The translations under genes and the position numbers were made by a program. Below, in pieces: positions 56,056 to 63,818 of a stretch of 64,000 bases of DNA (position 1 is its first letter; each line of letters opens with the position of its first letter). Below the pieces are notes generated by a model. It saw only the letters and a program-made list of their open reading frames with translations. It did no database searches and was not told where the DNA came from. The stretch comes from Paenibacillus endophyticus (GTDB taxonomy: Bacteria; Bacillota; Bacilli; Paenibacillales; Paenibacillaceae): assembly GCF_014192395.1 (NCBI RefSeq), contig NZ_JACHXW010000014.1, forward strand, positions 115,860 through 179,859, in the 5' to 3' direction.

Positions 56056-57382
56056 AAATCGACACGTCCAGCTTCATTAGTATAGTGCGCAACACCGCCA
56101 CAAGCCTCTGTCTCTCTTCCGAATTCTCAGCGAATACCGAGATGTACAGCCGTCCTTTAATCAGATGATCTCCCTCTTCGGCTCGGAAACCTCCCTTTCT
56201 CCTTTCTTCCTGATTGACCAGCAGCGCGGCAGAAGAGAGTGGAACAATTCCGCTTCCACCCGATTGAGGATACAACAGGCTGGCGTCCTGCATTTCGCGC
56301 AGGAATCGCCCATAATCCAACTCCTTATAATAGCCTACCGACAGATACGATAAGACGCCCTGACACCGCCGGTTCGACAATGCTCGGTTTAGATATAAAT
56401 TGATCAGTCCCATTGACTTGCGTGCGTTAATTTCCACGATTGGGATTAAGGTCCCGTCCATAAGCTGCATCGAGTCTACGCATACCGGCCCGAAGTATCC
56501 TTGCCGGTTCAATGCTTGCCCTACCTGTTCCATCACTTGAAAATAATCCTTGCGTTCCAATTCATGCTTTTCATCTTCACGCATTGCGGCAGAGCCCTGA
56601 TAAACAAATTGATGATTCAAAATTTCTTGCATGCCAATGAAGGAAGTGCTGCCGTCGGGAGCGATTTCAAAGTGACAGGAGAAATCACGTGCTACCTTTA
56701 GCAGTGGTTCCACGACTAGTGTCGTCACCTTCCCTCGATGCTCTTGGGAACGTATATAGGCAGTCAATCTTTCGATGGCATGGTGAGACTTGAGCTTGAT
56801 GTTCCCATTGCCAGATACACCGAACGGATCTTTAACCAGCGCCGCCCCGTGCGCAGCCAGCATTTCGCCGCATACAGCAGCCAGCTCGGTTGCGTTGGTT
56901 ACCGGAATTCCCCGTCTGACACCGGTCAATTGATCGGACAATTCCGTTGAGTACATTTTCGAATTTACATGCTTGACAACATCGTATGAAGGGAGTATTT
57001 GTTCGAAGAAATTCAGCTGCAATAGCTCAGTAGTTTGCTCCAATACCGCGTAAGGAGCGATTCGCTGAAAACGTGTCAGCCACCGCTGGTAGTGTATGTT
57101 TCTAAGCAAAGGATGGAAAATGTTCTCCCCCTGTTGAACATCTACACATTCTAAATGAGAGAACGAAAATCCGATGCGATTGAGATAATCCCTTTGCGCA
57201 TGATCTATCGAAAACCGTGTGATTAAACCGTCATTAGGCGTACAAAACGGAAACAACAACTCATCCATCGCCATTACGATATACGCTCTTTGTTCGTCAA
57301 GGATAGCCGGCAGCTTGCTGGAGGATGCATCCTTCCAGTAAGCTTCCGAGTCAAAGCTTCCGGCATGTACAACACTATCCAT
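56048..57382 (-). CDS. ATP-grasp carboxylate-amine/thiol ligase
   Basis: 444 residues. The ATP-grasp domain occupies about 145-330: Lys in ALVKDPFGVSGNG with the flexible Gly loop, LVVEPLL at the adenine-hinge position, and the Mg-binding end FGPVCVDSM with PIVEINARKS. The N-terminal 140 residues and a C-terminal 100-residue region are specific to this group. It overlaps the ACP gene by 8 bp. In butirosin biosynthesis an ATP-grasp enzyme (BtrJ) charges a free-standing ACP (BtrI) with glutamate; the same gene pair here suggests ACP aminoacylation. That is inference from synteny and fold. Confidence 0.85.
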   Translation of the reverse strand: MDSVVHAGSFDSEAYWKDASSSKLPAILDEQRAYIVMAMDELLFPFCTPNDGLITRFSIDHAQRDYLNRIGFSFSHLECVDVQQGENIFHPLLRNIHYQRWLTRFQRIAPYAVLEQTTELLQLNFFEQILPSYDVVKHVNSKMYSTELSDQLTGVRRGIPVTNATELAAVCGEMLAAHGAALVKDPFGVSGNGNIKLKSHHAIERLTAYIRSQEHRGKVTTLVVEPLLKVARDFSCHFEIAPDGSTSFIGMQEILNHQFVYQGSAAMREDEKHELERKDYFQVMEQVGQALNRQGYFGPVCVDSMQLMDGTLIPIVEINARKSMGLINLYLNRALSNRRCQGVLSYLSVGYYKELDYGRFLREMQDASLLYPQSGGSGIVPLSSAALLVNQEERRKGGFRAEEGDHLIKGRLYISVFAENSEERQRLVAVLRTILMKLDVSIYD

Positions 57383-57623
57383 GTTGCGGTTCCAGTCGAT
57401 TTAGGAACGACATAAAAGTCTCAATCGAATTTAGATGTTTCAAATCGAAATTCTCGTAATCAATTTCAACCAGGAACGTTTCTTCGACCTCCAGAATGAA
57501 ACCGATCATTTGCAGGGAATCCAATCCGACTTCGTTGATCAGATCCGAATTTGGTTGCAAGGAATCCGTTAGATTCTCATCCTCCTTCACTTTGGCAAGA
57601 ATCTCCTTGATTTTATCGAACAT
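57375..57623 (-). CDS. Free-standing acyl/aminoacyl carrier protein
   Basis: 82 residues, acidic, four-helix ACP pattern. The phosphopantetheine site is the Ser of VGLDSLQM (about residue 36). The ATG at 57623 follows a GGAGGTTGG site. It is the first gene of the operon 57623-49768, is not next to any fatty-acid or PKS gene, and overlaps the ATP-grasp gene. It should carry the substrate of that ligase. The Sfp-type transferase at 6665 is a possible activating enzyme. Confidence 0.93.
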   Translation of the reverse strand: MFDKIKEILAKVKEDENLTDSLQPNSDLINEVGLDSLQMIGFILEVEETFLVEIDYENFDLKHLNSIETFMSFLNRLEPQHG

Positions 57624-57653
57624 TCGATCGCCAACCTCCTCTATTCCGCATCT

Positions 57654-57667
57654 ACGTAAACGTTTAC
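57654..57667 (-). promoter_or_regulatory. LacI operator near the ACP start
   Basis: GTAAACGTTTAC at 57656-57667 is a perfect 12-bp palindrome and half-register copy of the operator seen at 42895. It lies 31 bp upstream of the ACP ATG. Confidence 0.75.
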
Positions 57668-57833
57668 CTTTGAATTATATTACATATATGTCAAATTAAC
57701 AACTAAATTAATGAAATACTATAACTCTAGTTCTTATGTATAATCGCAGCTAGCATGTATCATAGTTTGCTATCCGTTTGTACATGATAAGATTCTAATT
57801 CCAATGCATTACCTACACAGACACTAAATAAGT

Positions 57834-57853
57834 AAGCGTTTACGTAAACGTTT
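57834..57853 (-). promoter_or_regulatory. Second LacI operator upstream of the ACP operon
   Basis: AAGCGTTTACGTAAACGTTT, one base off the perfect palindrome of 42900-42919. It is about 180 bp upstream of the site at 57656, a spacing that would allow looping. No minus-strand gene other than the ACP operon starts downstream of it. Confidence 0.82.
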
Positions 57854-57955
57854 AAATAAGAGACTTTTGTCTATCATAGCGATTCTGTTCCTTCATGTCA
57901 ACGATATTCTAGTGCTAGCTTTATACGTCACGTGAGGTTAGTAGAATCGTTTTTC

Positions 57956-58075
57956 CTATGCATGATTTTTACGGTATTGATCTGGTGTAGCTCCGAATAT
58001 AAGCGATAAAGTATTTTTCGTCCCTAAAGCCTATTTTTGAGCCGCCTGCCTTATCTCCTGAATTGTTTCAGGCTA
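57956..58075 (-). pseudogene. AraC-family regulator, C-terminal remnant with frameshifts
   Basis: Minus-strand pieces in shifted frames read TIQEIRQAAQK, then IGFRDEKYFIAYI, then FGATPDQYRKNHA and a stop at 57956. These match the second helix-turn-helix of AraC proteins (GF.D..YF....G.TP..YR). At least two frameshifts separate them and no N-terminal part remains. It lies in the 630-bp gap between the ACP operon promoter and the LamG-GH32 terminator. Confidence 0.65.
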
Positions 58076-58189
58076 GACCTCGTTATATTATCACCACCTT
58101 ATCAACAAGCGCTTTTAACCGCACAATTGCATCACTACATACGCAAACGCTTTCATTTTATATTATAATTGATATTTACAATTGTTTTA

Positions 58190-58224
58190 AAAAAAAGCAA
58201 ACCCTATGTCAGTTGACATAGGGT
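58190..58224 (-). terminator. Terminator of the GH172/LamG-GH32 operon
   Basis: ACCCTATGTCA (58201-58211) and TGACATAGGGT (58214-58224) form an 11-bp perfect inverted repeat (about 9 bp with a 6-base loop in practice). The minus strand continues TTGC and then eight T. Confidence 0.9.
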
Positions 58225-58253
58225 GCGCAAAATCAAGTCCCCTTTTCTTCCAG

Positions 58254-60464
58254 TCAATCGTCGTAGGCAGACTTCATTTCCCATATCTCAAGCGACTTGA
58301 CCGCAGTGGACGCATCACCTAGAAGTTTCAGCCCTTGTGCATCATGCCGGAACGGGAATATACGTGTTGTCAGACTTTTTGTTCCGTTAATGTAAGACTC
58401 GATCATGGATTTATCCAGATAGATGTGCAATTGAAGATTATCGCCTTCCAAATCTACCGGGCCGCCTTCAATGCCTTTCTCCACATCTGGTTCCAAACTC
58501 GACTTGTTTCGATCTGCCATGAATCTTCCATTCGAACTGTCATAGTACAGCAAAGTCTCTTCCATCTCGTCAGGTGACACACGAACTTTGATCCCACACC
58601 GTTCAGCCTCGCCAGGTTTAAGCTCAAGCTTGATCTCCAGCATATCGCCTTTTATTGCTCTCAGCCGTTCATCTGCCATATCAAGCGAGAGGTCTGACAA
58701 TTCGAGTAGTTTACGGCCTCGTAAGGTCTCAAGCTCCGTGACAGGCTTAATGCCTGGCCGACCGTCCGAACGCAAGCCAATTTCCACAGGAAGGCCAGCA
58801 TTGCCAAACCAACCAAGATCCCGGCTGATTCTCGGGCTCATGGCGAAAATAACGGTGAACAGAATGATTCTTCCGCTTGGATCCACGAACCCGCTTGGTC
58901 CAATCCAATGCTCTCCCACATCGAACACCTGCGGTTCCTCATCGTCAGGAATAAAGATCAGACTGTCCCGATCCCAAGTGCCAATCCAGTAGAAAATATA
59001 TTTGCAGTAGTGCGGGCTTGCGTGCAAGAACCAGGGATTAACGATGAAAATATGCTTCTCTTCACCTTTATCGGTCTTATAGAAAGGGAACAGGAGCGGC
59101 AGTTCCCATGCATCACCTGTCTTCGGGTACTTTTGCGAATCACCGACATAAATCGGATTGCGGTAGGTCCAATCGATCATGTCTACCGATGTGTACAACA
59201 ATGCCGTGCCGCCTTTTCCTGGTATACCGGAAGTTACGATCATATACCATGTTCCGTCTTCCTTCCATACAAAAGGGTCCCGGAAATTTCCACGAAGGCC
59301 TACTCCTTCCGGCAACACTGCGACATATTCCGGGTGCTTGATCCATTCGACCAGATCATTATTCCCATCCTGCCCGAATGTACTTCTCGCCATGGCTACT
59401 GATTGGTCTGGATCCTTTCTTTTGTCTCCTGCGGCATAGAAGATAACCGGAACACCATCGTCATCGACCGCCGTCCCGCCGGACCAACAGCCATCAGGGT
59501 CGATTTCGCCTTTTTCCGGAGACAAGGCAAACGGCACATCGCGCCAGCGGAGCATGTCTGGGCTAACTGCATGTCCCCAATGGATTTGATTCCAGTAGGG
59601 TCCCTGAGGATTATGCTGGTAGAAGATATGGTATTGACCGTTAAAGTACATCGGCCCATGCGGCTCATTCATCCAATGCTCCGGCGGAATAAAATGAAAT
59701 TGCGGCCGATGTCTGTCGCCGTCATACCGGTTTCTGCACTGGACCGTTTCCGGCTTGGCGTCTGGTAGTCGCCCAAAGTCGGCATTGATCTCCTCAGCCG
59801 ATAAGGCCGCATCGTACAATCGAAGCTCATCGATGATACCGCTGAACATATTGGTTGTAAAAACGCCCTGCAGCACACTCGGATTATTGTTCTTGCCGAC
59901 GAGCAGATCGATAGGCGGCAGCTTTATTTCAAAATGTTTCGGAATACTTCGCAATGCCACTTGTATTCCGTTCAAATAGAGAACTAATTGACCATTCAAC
60001 CCATCAAATACGGCGGCGACATGCGACCACGTATCTCTTGGGATCGTAACTGCCTCTGACCAGACCTCGTACCACGCATCGCCGTTCCCGATCTGGAAAG
60101 ACCACGCGCCATGTCGAAACATTCCCAGCACAAATCCCGACTTCGTCTCCCTGTCATGTTGATTGACAATTGTGGAAAGTCTCCCCCCGTCTCCGTGCTC
60201 ATACGAACGAGGCGCAACCCAGCATTCTATCGTGAACGACTTGAATGTACGCGTATCGGATGGTGCGGAAATCCAGGTCGAGTAACCGTCGAACAGAAGT
60301 GCATTGCCTGTTACCCCCTTCACCCAAAGCGGGTCACTGGTCGGTTTATATTTCGCCCCATTAAATACATAATGAATATTGTCCTCACGTCCTGTGCATT
60401 GCTCACGAACCCGATTGCCTTTGCCTTCGTCAAAGCTCCAGTGCGCGAATAGATTTTGTTTCAT
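58254..60464 (-). CDS. Cytosolic LamG-GH32 protein with WMNEPH variant motif
   Basis: 736 residues; the ATG overlaps the stop of the GH172 gene (ATGA) after GGAGG. No signal peptide. A LamG domain spans about 5-225 (LLFDGYSTWI, WVAPRSYEHG, LYLNGIQVA). GH32 follows, with EHWMNEPHGPMYFNGQYH at the nucleophile region, FRDPFVWKE, and WELPLLFPF with the acid/base Glu; the C-terminal beta-sandwich ends IYLDKSMIESYING. It is the third complete member of the WMNEPH group. Coupling to the GH172 enzyme suggests that both act on the same imported sugar. Confidence 0.9.
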   Translation of the reverse strand: MKQNLFAHWSFDEGKGNRVREQCTGREDNIHYVFNGAKYKPTSDPLWVKGVTGNALLFDGYSTWISAPSDTRTFKSFTIECWVAPRSYEHGDGGRLSTIVNQHDRETKSGFVLGMFRHGAWSFQIGNGDAWYEVWSEAVTIPRDTWSHVAAVFDGLNGQLVLYLNGIQVALRSIPKHFEIKLPPIDLLVGKNNNPSVLQGVFTTNMFSGIIDELRLYDAALSAEEINADFGRLPDAKPETVQCRNRYDGDRHRPQFHFIPPEHWMNEPHGPMYFNGQYHIFYQHNPQGPYWNQIHWGHAVSPDMLRWRDVPFALSPEKGEIDPDGCWSGGTAVDDDGVPVIFYAAGDKRKDPDQSVAMARSTFGQDGNNDLVEWIKHPEYVAVLPEGVGLRGNFRDPFVWKEDGTWYMIVTSGIPGKGGTALLYTSVDMIDWTYRNPIYVGDSQKYPKTGDAWELPLLFPFYKTDKGEEKHIFIVNPWFLHASPHYCKYIFYWIGTWDRDSLIFIPDDEEPQVFDVGEHWIGPSGFVDPSGRIILFTVIFAMSPRISRDLGWFGNAGLPVEIGLRSDGRPGIKPVTELETLRGRKLLELSDLSLDMADERLRAIKGDMLEIKLELKPGEAERCGIKVRVSPDEMEETLLYYDSSNGRFMADRNKSSLEPDVEKGIEGGPVDLEGDNLQLHIYLDKSMIESYINGTKSLTTRIFPFRHDAQGLKLLGDASTAVKSLEIWEMKSAYDD

Positions 60465-62155
60465 AACGAATCCTCCACTTTGGCATTCATATATTTTGGT
60501 TCTTCATCATTTAGCGTGTCATAACCGATGCGTTCTTGTAGTTCGATGGGCACATACCGGTCTATCGTTCCGCGAATCTGGTACCAGTACACGGTGGCGG
60601 CATACAAGCATCGATTGCCATCCTCCCAATCATTCGCTTTATATTTCTCGATGAAGCCTTCGAATGAATGCATGAATGGAATATTATCGCAGATATGAAA
60701 CCGATTCACTGATGTATGGCCATTGCCGTCGATTTCGACATAGGGCTGACAAGCAAACGCACTGTCGAACATGGGGAATGGCGGCTCAGCAGCCCAAGCG
60801 TACCCGATGTAGTCTTCGCTGCCTGTTCCGAAAGTTGAAGGAAAGGTCTCACCGTCTACGAAGAACTTCTCGTCTCCTTCTCCCCACCACCAATCGATTG
60901 TTTTGCGGTCCTCTCTTCCGTACCACCAAGTATCAGGATCTTGTTCTGGTTTTTTCCATGCATTATAGACATGAAGATGAACGCCGCAGAACCGACCCGG
61001 GCCTTCAGCCAGCAGCAGAGGCCAATCCGGCCATCGGTCTCCGCCCTCCGCAAACCGCTCCTTCTCCAAATCGAGAAAAGCGTCCCGGTGCCATTTGGCA
61101 TGGAATCGCAGCAGCTTGTCCGCCTGCTCCTTCGTCACGTCAACGAGCCGGATATCGATCAAAAGCGTCTGCAGTTCGAGGCCGTCATTTGCAATTTCAA
61201 TGATAGCGCCTTCCGAAAAGGGCATGTACCAGTTGCAATAGAATTCATTTGCGTCCATACCCAGCGGCAAGGCGCGATATGGCTTAATTCCGGGAGCGCT
61301 GCCAAAGAAATCACCTAGCGGCGCCCAGACAGACGGTTTATCTTCACGATCCCACTTCATGGAGATTACCATTTGCCTTAGTGCAATTCGCTGCTGCTCC
61401 TCCGTTTGGTGAGCTAGCTCTGTTCGTATCCGGATCATGGAGATAGCTCCTGCACCTGCATGGTCCAGGGCAACCGATTTACCGCCAGCTGGTACGGGCA
61501 AGCTTATAGTCCGATCATTATGCGGCTGATGCTGATGCGGTCTGTGCCTTCCCCGATCCTGCAACAATCTATCCGCCTCTGCAAGAGCAATAGAGGAGTC
61601 CTTGTCGAACTTTCCAGTAAAATTCGGCAGCTGAACCTCCTTTGGGAACTGCGTATACGTAAAGTGATAATAGCTTCCCCAATCCTTGTCGAGCACCACT
61701 TTGCAATGCTTTTGGAAGGGGATAGGGATATAACTGTTTCTCCCACGAGACAATGTAGGTGCTATATTCGGAAAATTCGCCGGACTTCCCTCATCACTGA
61801 ACTTTTCAAAATAATCGCGAAAAGGCTTGTCGATGGCCGGTTCCTTATTATTGTCGAGATAAATCCGAATATGCCCCTCACCCGGCAATGCCGACCAGAC
61901 ACGCCAGATGACTCCCGGCCCCTCTAATTCACAGGCTACAATACCGCTATCTTCCCCACGAATATAGCCGCCACCATCGTCATTCGCCCCCCAGTTCTCA
62001 TAGCGACGAGTATCCTCATTGTAGACAGAGCTTCGATCAAAGCTTGAGAAGCTTCCGCTTCTTTCGCCCGGTACAGGCGGATCGGCCAGCACCTCAAGGT
62101 TGAACAAGCGTTCGACCAAGTCGCGATACGTATATGATGTTTGGACGGGTTGCAT
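60461..62155 (-). CDS. GH172 (DUF2961) glycosidase
   Basis: About 564 residues from ATG 62155 (AAAGGAAG eight bases upstream); the frame stays open to 62227 without a better site, and that stretch contains the promoter. DUF2961 landmarks: GERSGSFSSFDR, YENWGANDDGGGYIRGED, LEGPGVIWRVW, then WWWGEGDEKFFVDGE, FGTGSEDYIGYAW and HICDNIPFMHSFEGFIEKY. Characterised GH172 enzymes act on alpha-D-fructofuranosides including difructose dianhydride I, or on alpha-D-arabinofuranosides. Given the GH32 neighbours, an alpha-fructofuranosidase/DFA-type activity is the better guess here. No signal peptide, so cytosolic. Confidence 0.9.
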   Translation of the reverse strand: MQPVQTSYTYRDLVERLFNLEVLADPPVPGERSGSFSSFDRSSVYNEDTRRYENWGANDDGGGYIRGEDSGIVACELEGPGVIWRVWSALPGEGHIRIYLDNNKEPAIDKPFRDYFEKFSDEGSPANFPNIAPTLSRGRNSYIPIPFQKHCKVVLDKDWGSYYHFTYTQFPKEVQLPNFTGKFDKDSSIALAEADRLLQDRGRHRPHQHQPHNDRTISLPVPAGGKSVALDHAGAGAISMIRIRTELAHQTEEQQRIALRQMVISMKWDREDKPSVWAPLGDFFGSAPGIKPYRALPLGMDANEFYCNWYMPFSEGAIIEIANDGLELQTLLIDIRLVDVTKEQADKLLRFHAKWHRDAFLDLEKERFAEGGDRWPDWPLLLAEGPGRFCGVHLHVYNAWKKPEQDPDTWWYGREDRKTIDWWWGEGDEKFFVDGETFPSTFGTGSEDYIGYAWAAEPPFPMFDSAFACQPYVEIDGNGHTSVNRFHICDNIPFMHSFEGFIEKYKANDWEDGNRCLYAATVYWYQIRGTIDRYVPIELQERIGYDTLNDEEPKYMNAKVEDSL

Positions 62156-62204
62156 GCTCGCACTTCCTTTCATTCGTAAGTTAGATCTTGCCTTGATCAT
62201 TTGT

Positions 62205-62235
62205 AGAATAACCCTTATAGTAACCATAAGGTCAA
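62205..62235 (-). promoter_or_regulatory. MerR-type promoter with 19-bp spacer and central dyad
   Basis: On the minus strand: -35 TTGACC (62235-62230), a spacer of exactly 19 bp, and -10 TATTCT (62210-62205). The spacer holds the dyad CCTTAT-N7-ATAAGG (62213-62231, overlapping the -35). Over-long 19-bp spacing with a dyad is the hallmark of promoters activated by MerR-family proteins. It drives the GH172 gene, 50 bp downstream. Confidence 0.88.
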
Positions 62236-62293
62236 TAGGTCTTTAATCGTCTGTCGATAAAATTCGGATCGTCCAGTGTAGGGGGCGTAATGC

Positions 62294-63121
62294 GTGAAGA
62301 AAAAGTTCAAAATCGGAGAACTTGCTAAAATAAAGAGGATCGATGCCCAAACCTTAAGGTATTATGACCATATCGGCGTTTTATCTCCTGCTCTCATAAA
62401 TGAACAAAATGGCTACCGTTATTATTCTGAAGAGCAATTTCTTGAAGTTGACCATATTAAATTTCTCAAATTGATTGGATTATCGCTGGAAGAGGCAAAG
62501 CAATTCAGGGAAATAACAAGTTTGAATGAAGCCATGCGCAAGCTTAAAATTCAACAAAATCAATTCGAGGAAAAAATCGCTAAAATGAAAACCGTTGCGA
62601 AGAGGTTTTCTATCATTTTAGATACGATTGAGGAAAAGAGTTGTTATTCTGAAAAGTTTAAGAATGAAATTGAGATTAAAGAATGCGGTTCGATTCGAGG
62701 GGTTATCGGAGACTGCCAAACCGTCAGAGACTGGTTTGATTTCGAGTCCAAATTACAAGAATTAATAGTCCGCTTCCCGAATTACTCGGAGGTCGGTCAT
62801 AATCACGGACTTACCTTTATTTATAACGAAAAATATTTGCATACAACGAATGATCAATACATTGATAAGGTCATCCTGCCTCTTGAAAAAGAGTTCCGAG
62901 GCGATGCCAACGTTGAAGAATATCCCCTTGGCGTCTGCATCGTCGCCTATCATAAAGGTGAAAACGACAAACTCATACACGTCTTCACGAATATTAGGGA
63001 GTACATTGCAGCTCATAAATTGTCTATAAGAGGCGATATTGTCATGACCTCAATTATTAGTACGTTTATTGTGAATAATGAAAGCGAACATTTAGTCGAG
63101 ATACGAATTCCATTAATGTAG
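62294..63121 (+). CDS. MerR-family activator with effector-binding domain
   Basis: 275 residues from GTG 62294 (AGGGGG upstream). The winged helix-turn-helix is at 1-70 (FKIGELAKIKRIDAQTLRYYDHIG), a coiled coil at about 78-115, and a GyrI/BmrR-like effector domain at 125-275. It is divergent from the GH172 operon and flanks the 19-bp-spaced promoter at 62205-62235, so it should activate that operon on binding a ligand. A sugar or sugar-derived ligand would be unusual for this class. Confidence 0.93.
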   Translation: MKKKFKIGELAKIKRIDAQTLRYYDHIGVLSPALINEQNGYRYYSEEQFLEVDHIKFLKLIGLSLEEAKQFREITSLNEAMRKLKIQQNQFEEKIAKMKTVAKRFSIILDTIEEKSCYSEKFKNEIEIKECGSIRGVIGDCQTVRDWFDFESKLQELIVRFPNYSEVGHNHGLTFIYNEKYLHTTNDQYIDKVILPLEKEFRGDANVEEYPLGVCIVAYHKGENDKLIHVFTNIREYIAAHKLSIRGDIVMTSIISTFIVNNESEHLVEIRIPLM

Positions 63122-63266
63122 ACCAATGCATGGAGTATTCTAAAACTACTGTTTGTAATATAAGACGAAGCATTTCTTTCCAGTTGATTCTTTTCACATT
63201 AACTACCACTTGTAATTCAGTTCCAAATCGGCATCAGCCAACACATGAATATAGTCATTACAATAT

Positions 63267-63302
63267 AAAAAAAGCTCATCAGAGAAAATAACTCTAATGA
63301 AC
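63267..63302 (-). terminator. Terminator after the tRNA cluster
   Basis: GCTCATCAGAG (63274-63284) pairs with CTCTAATGAAC (63292-63302) with two G-T pairs. On the minus strand it is followed by seven T (63267-63273). It lies 15 bp beyond the CCA end of tRNA-Leu. Confidence 0.85.
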
Positions 63303-63316
63303 TGTCATTTATAAGA

Positions 63317-63398
63317 TGGTACCGGCGAGAGGACTCGAACCTCCACGGTTTCCCAAACGATTTTGAGTCGTTCGCGTCTGCCATTCCGCCACGCCGGC
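63317..63398 (-). tRNA. tRNA-Leu (anticodon CAA)
   Basis: Acceptor GCCGGCG pairs with CGCCGGT; anticodon loop CTCAAAA inside stem AACGA/TCGTT; short variable arm; GGTTCGAGTCC T arm; encoded CCA. It is last in the minus-strand tRNA series. Confidence 0.92.
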
Positions 63399-63509
63399 AC
63401 ATTTGGATGATCTCCATCGCTCCTCTAGATATAGGAGAGAACTTCTGAAACTGTTTTTAAAGAACCCAGTAATACTGAGGCTCTAGCGGTTATATCTTTG
63501 ACTTCCGCT

Positions 63510-63541
63510 CACGATTTTGAGTCGAGCGTCTGCCATTCCGC
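63510..63541 (-). pseudogene. Broken partial copy of tRNA-Leu(CAA)
   Basis: ACGATTTTGAGTCG and GCGTCTGCCATTCCGC repeat the anticodon and D-arm region of the tRNA-Leu at 63317-63398 with a small deletion between the two blocks. The T arm, acceptor stem and CCA are missing. Confidence 0.7.
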
Positions 63542-63554
63542 AATTCAGTGAAAA

Positions 63555-63631
63555 TGGCGTGCCCTAAGAGATTCGAACTCCTGGCCTTTTGATTCGTAGT
63601 CAAACGCTCTATCCAGCTGAGCTAAGGGCAC
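63555..63631 (-). tRNA. tRNA-Arg (anticodon ACG)
   Basis: 77 nt. Acceptor GTGCCCT/AGGGCAC, anticodon loop CTACGAA, T arm GAGTTCGAATCTC and encoded CCA. Confidence 0.95.
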
Positions 63632-63655
63632 GTACGATACTGCTGTAAAATATTC

Positions 63656-63729
63656 TGGAGGCGCCACCTAGACTCGAACTAGGGGTAGAGCTTTTGCAGA
63701 GCTCTGCCTTACCACTTGGCTATGGCGCC
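63656..63729 (-). tRNA. tRNA-Cys (anticodon GCA)
   Basis: 74 nt. Acceptor GGCGCCA/TGGCGCC, discriminator T, anticodon loop CTGCAAA, encoded CCA. Confidence 0.95.
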
Positions 63730-63736
63730 ATAATTA

Positions 63737-63811
63737 TGGAGCGGAAGACGGGAATCGAACCCGCGACCCTCGCCTTGGCAAGGCGATGCTCTACCGCTGA
63801 GCCACTTCCGC
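63737..63811 (-). tRNA. tRNA-Gly (anticodon GCC)
   Basis: 75 nt. Acceptor GCGGAAG/CTTCCGC, anticodon loop TTGCCAA, T arm GGGTTCGATTCCC, encoded CCA. Confidence 0.95.
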
Positions 63812-63818
63812 ATAACAA

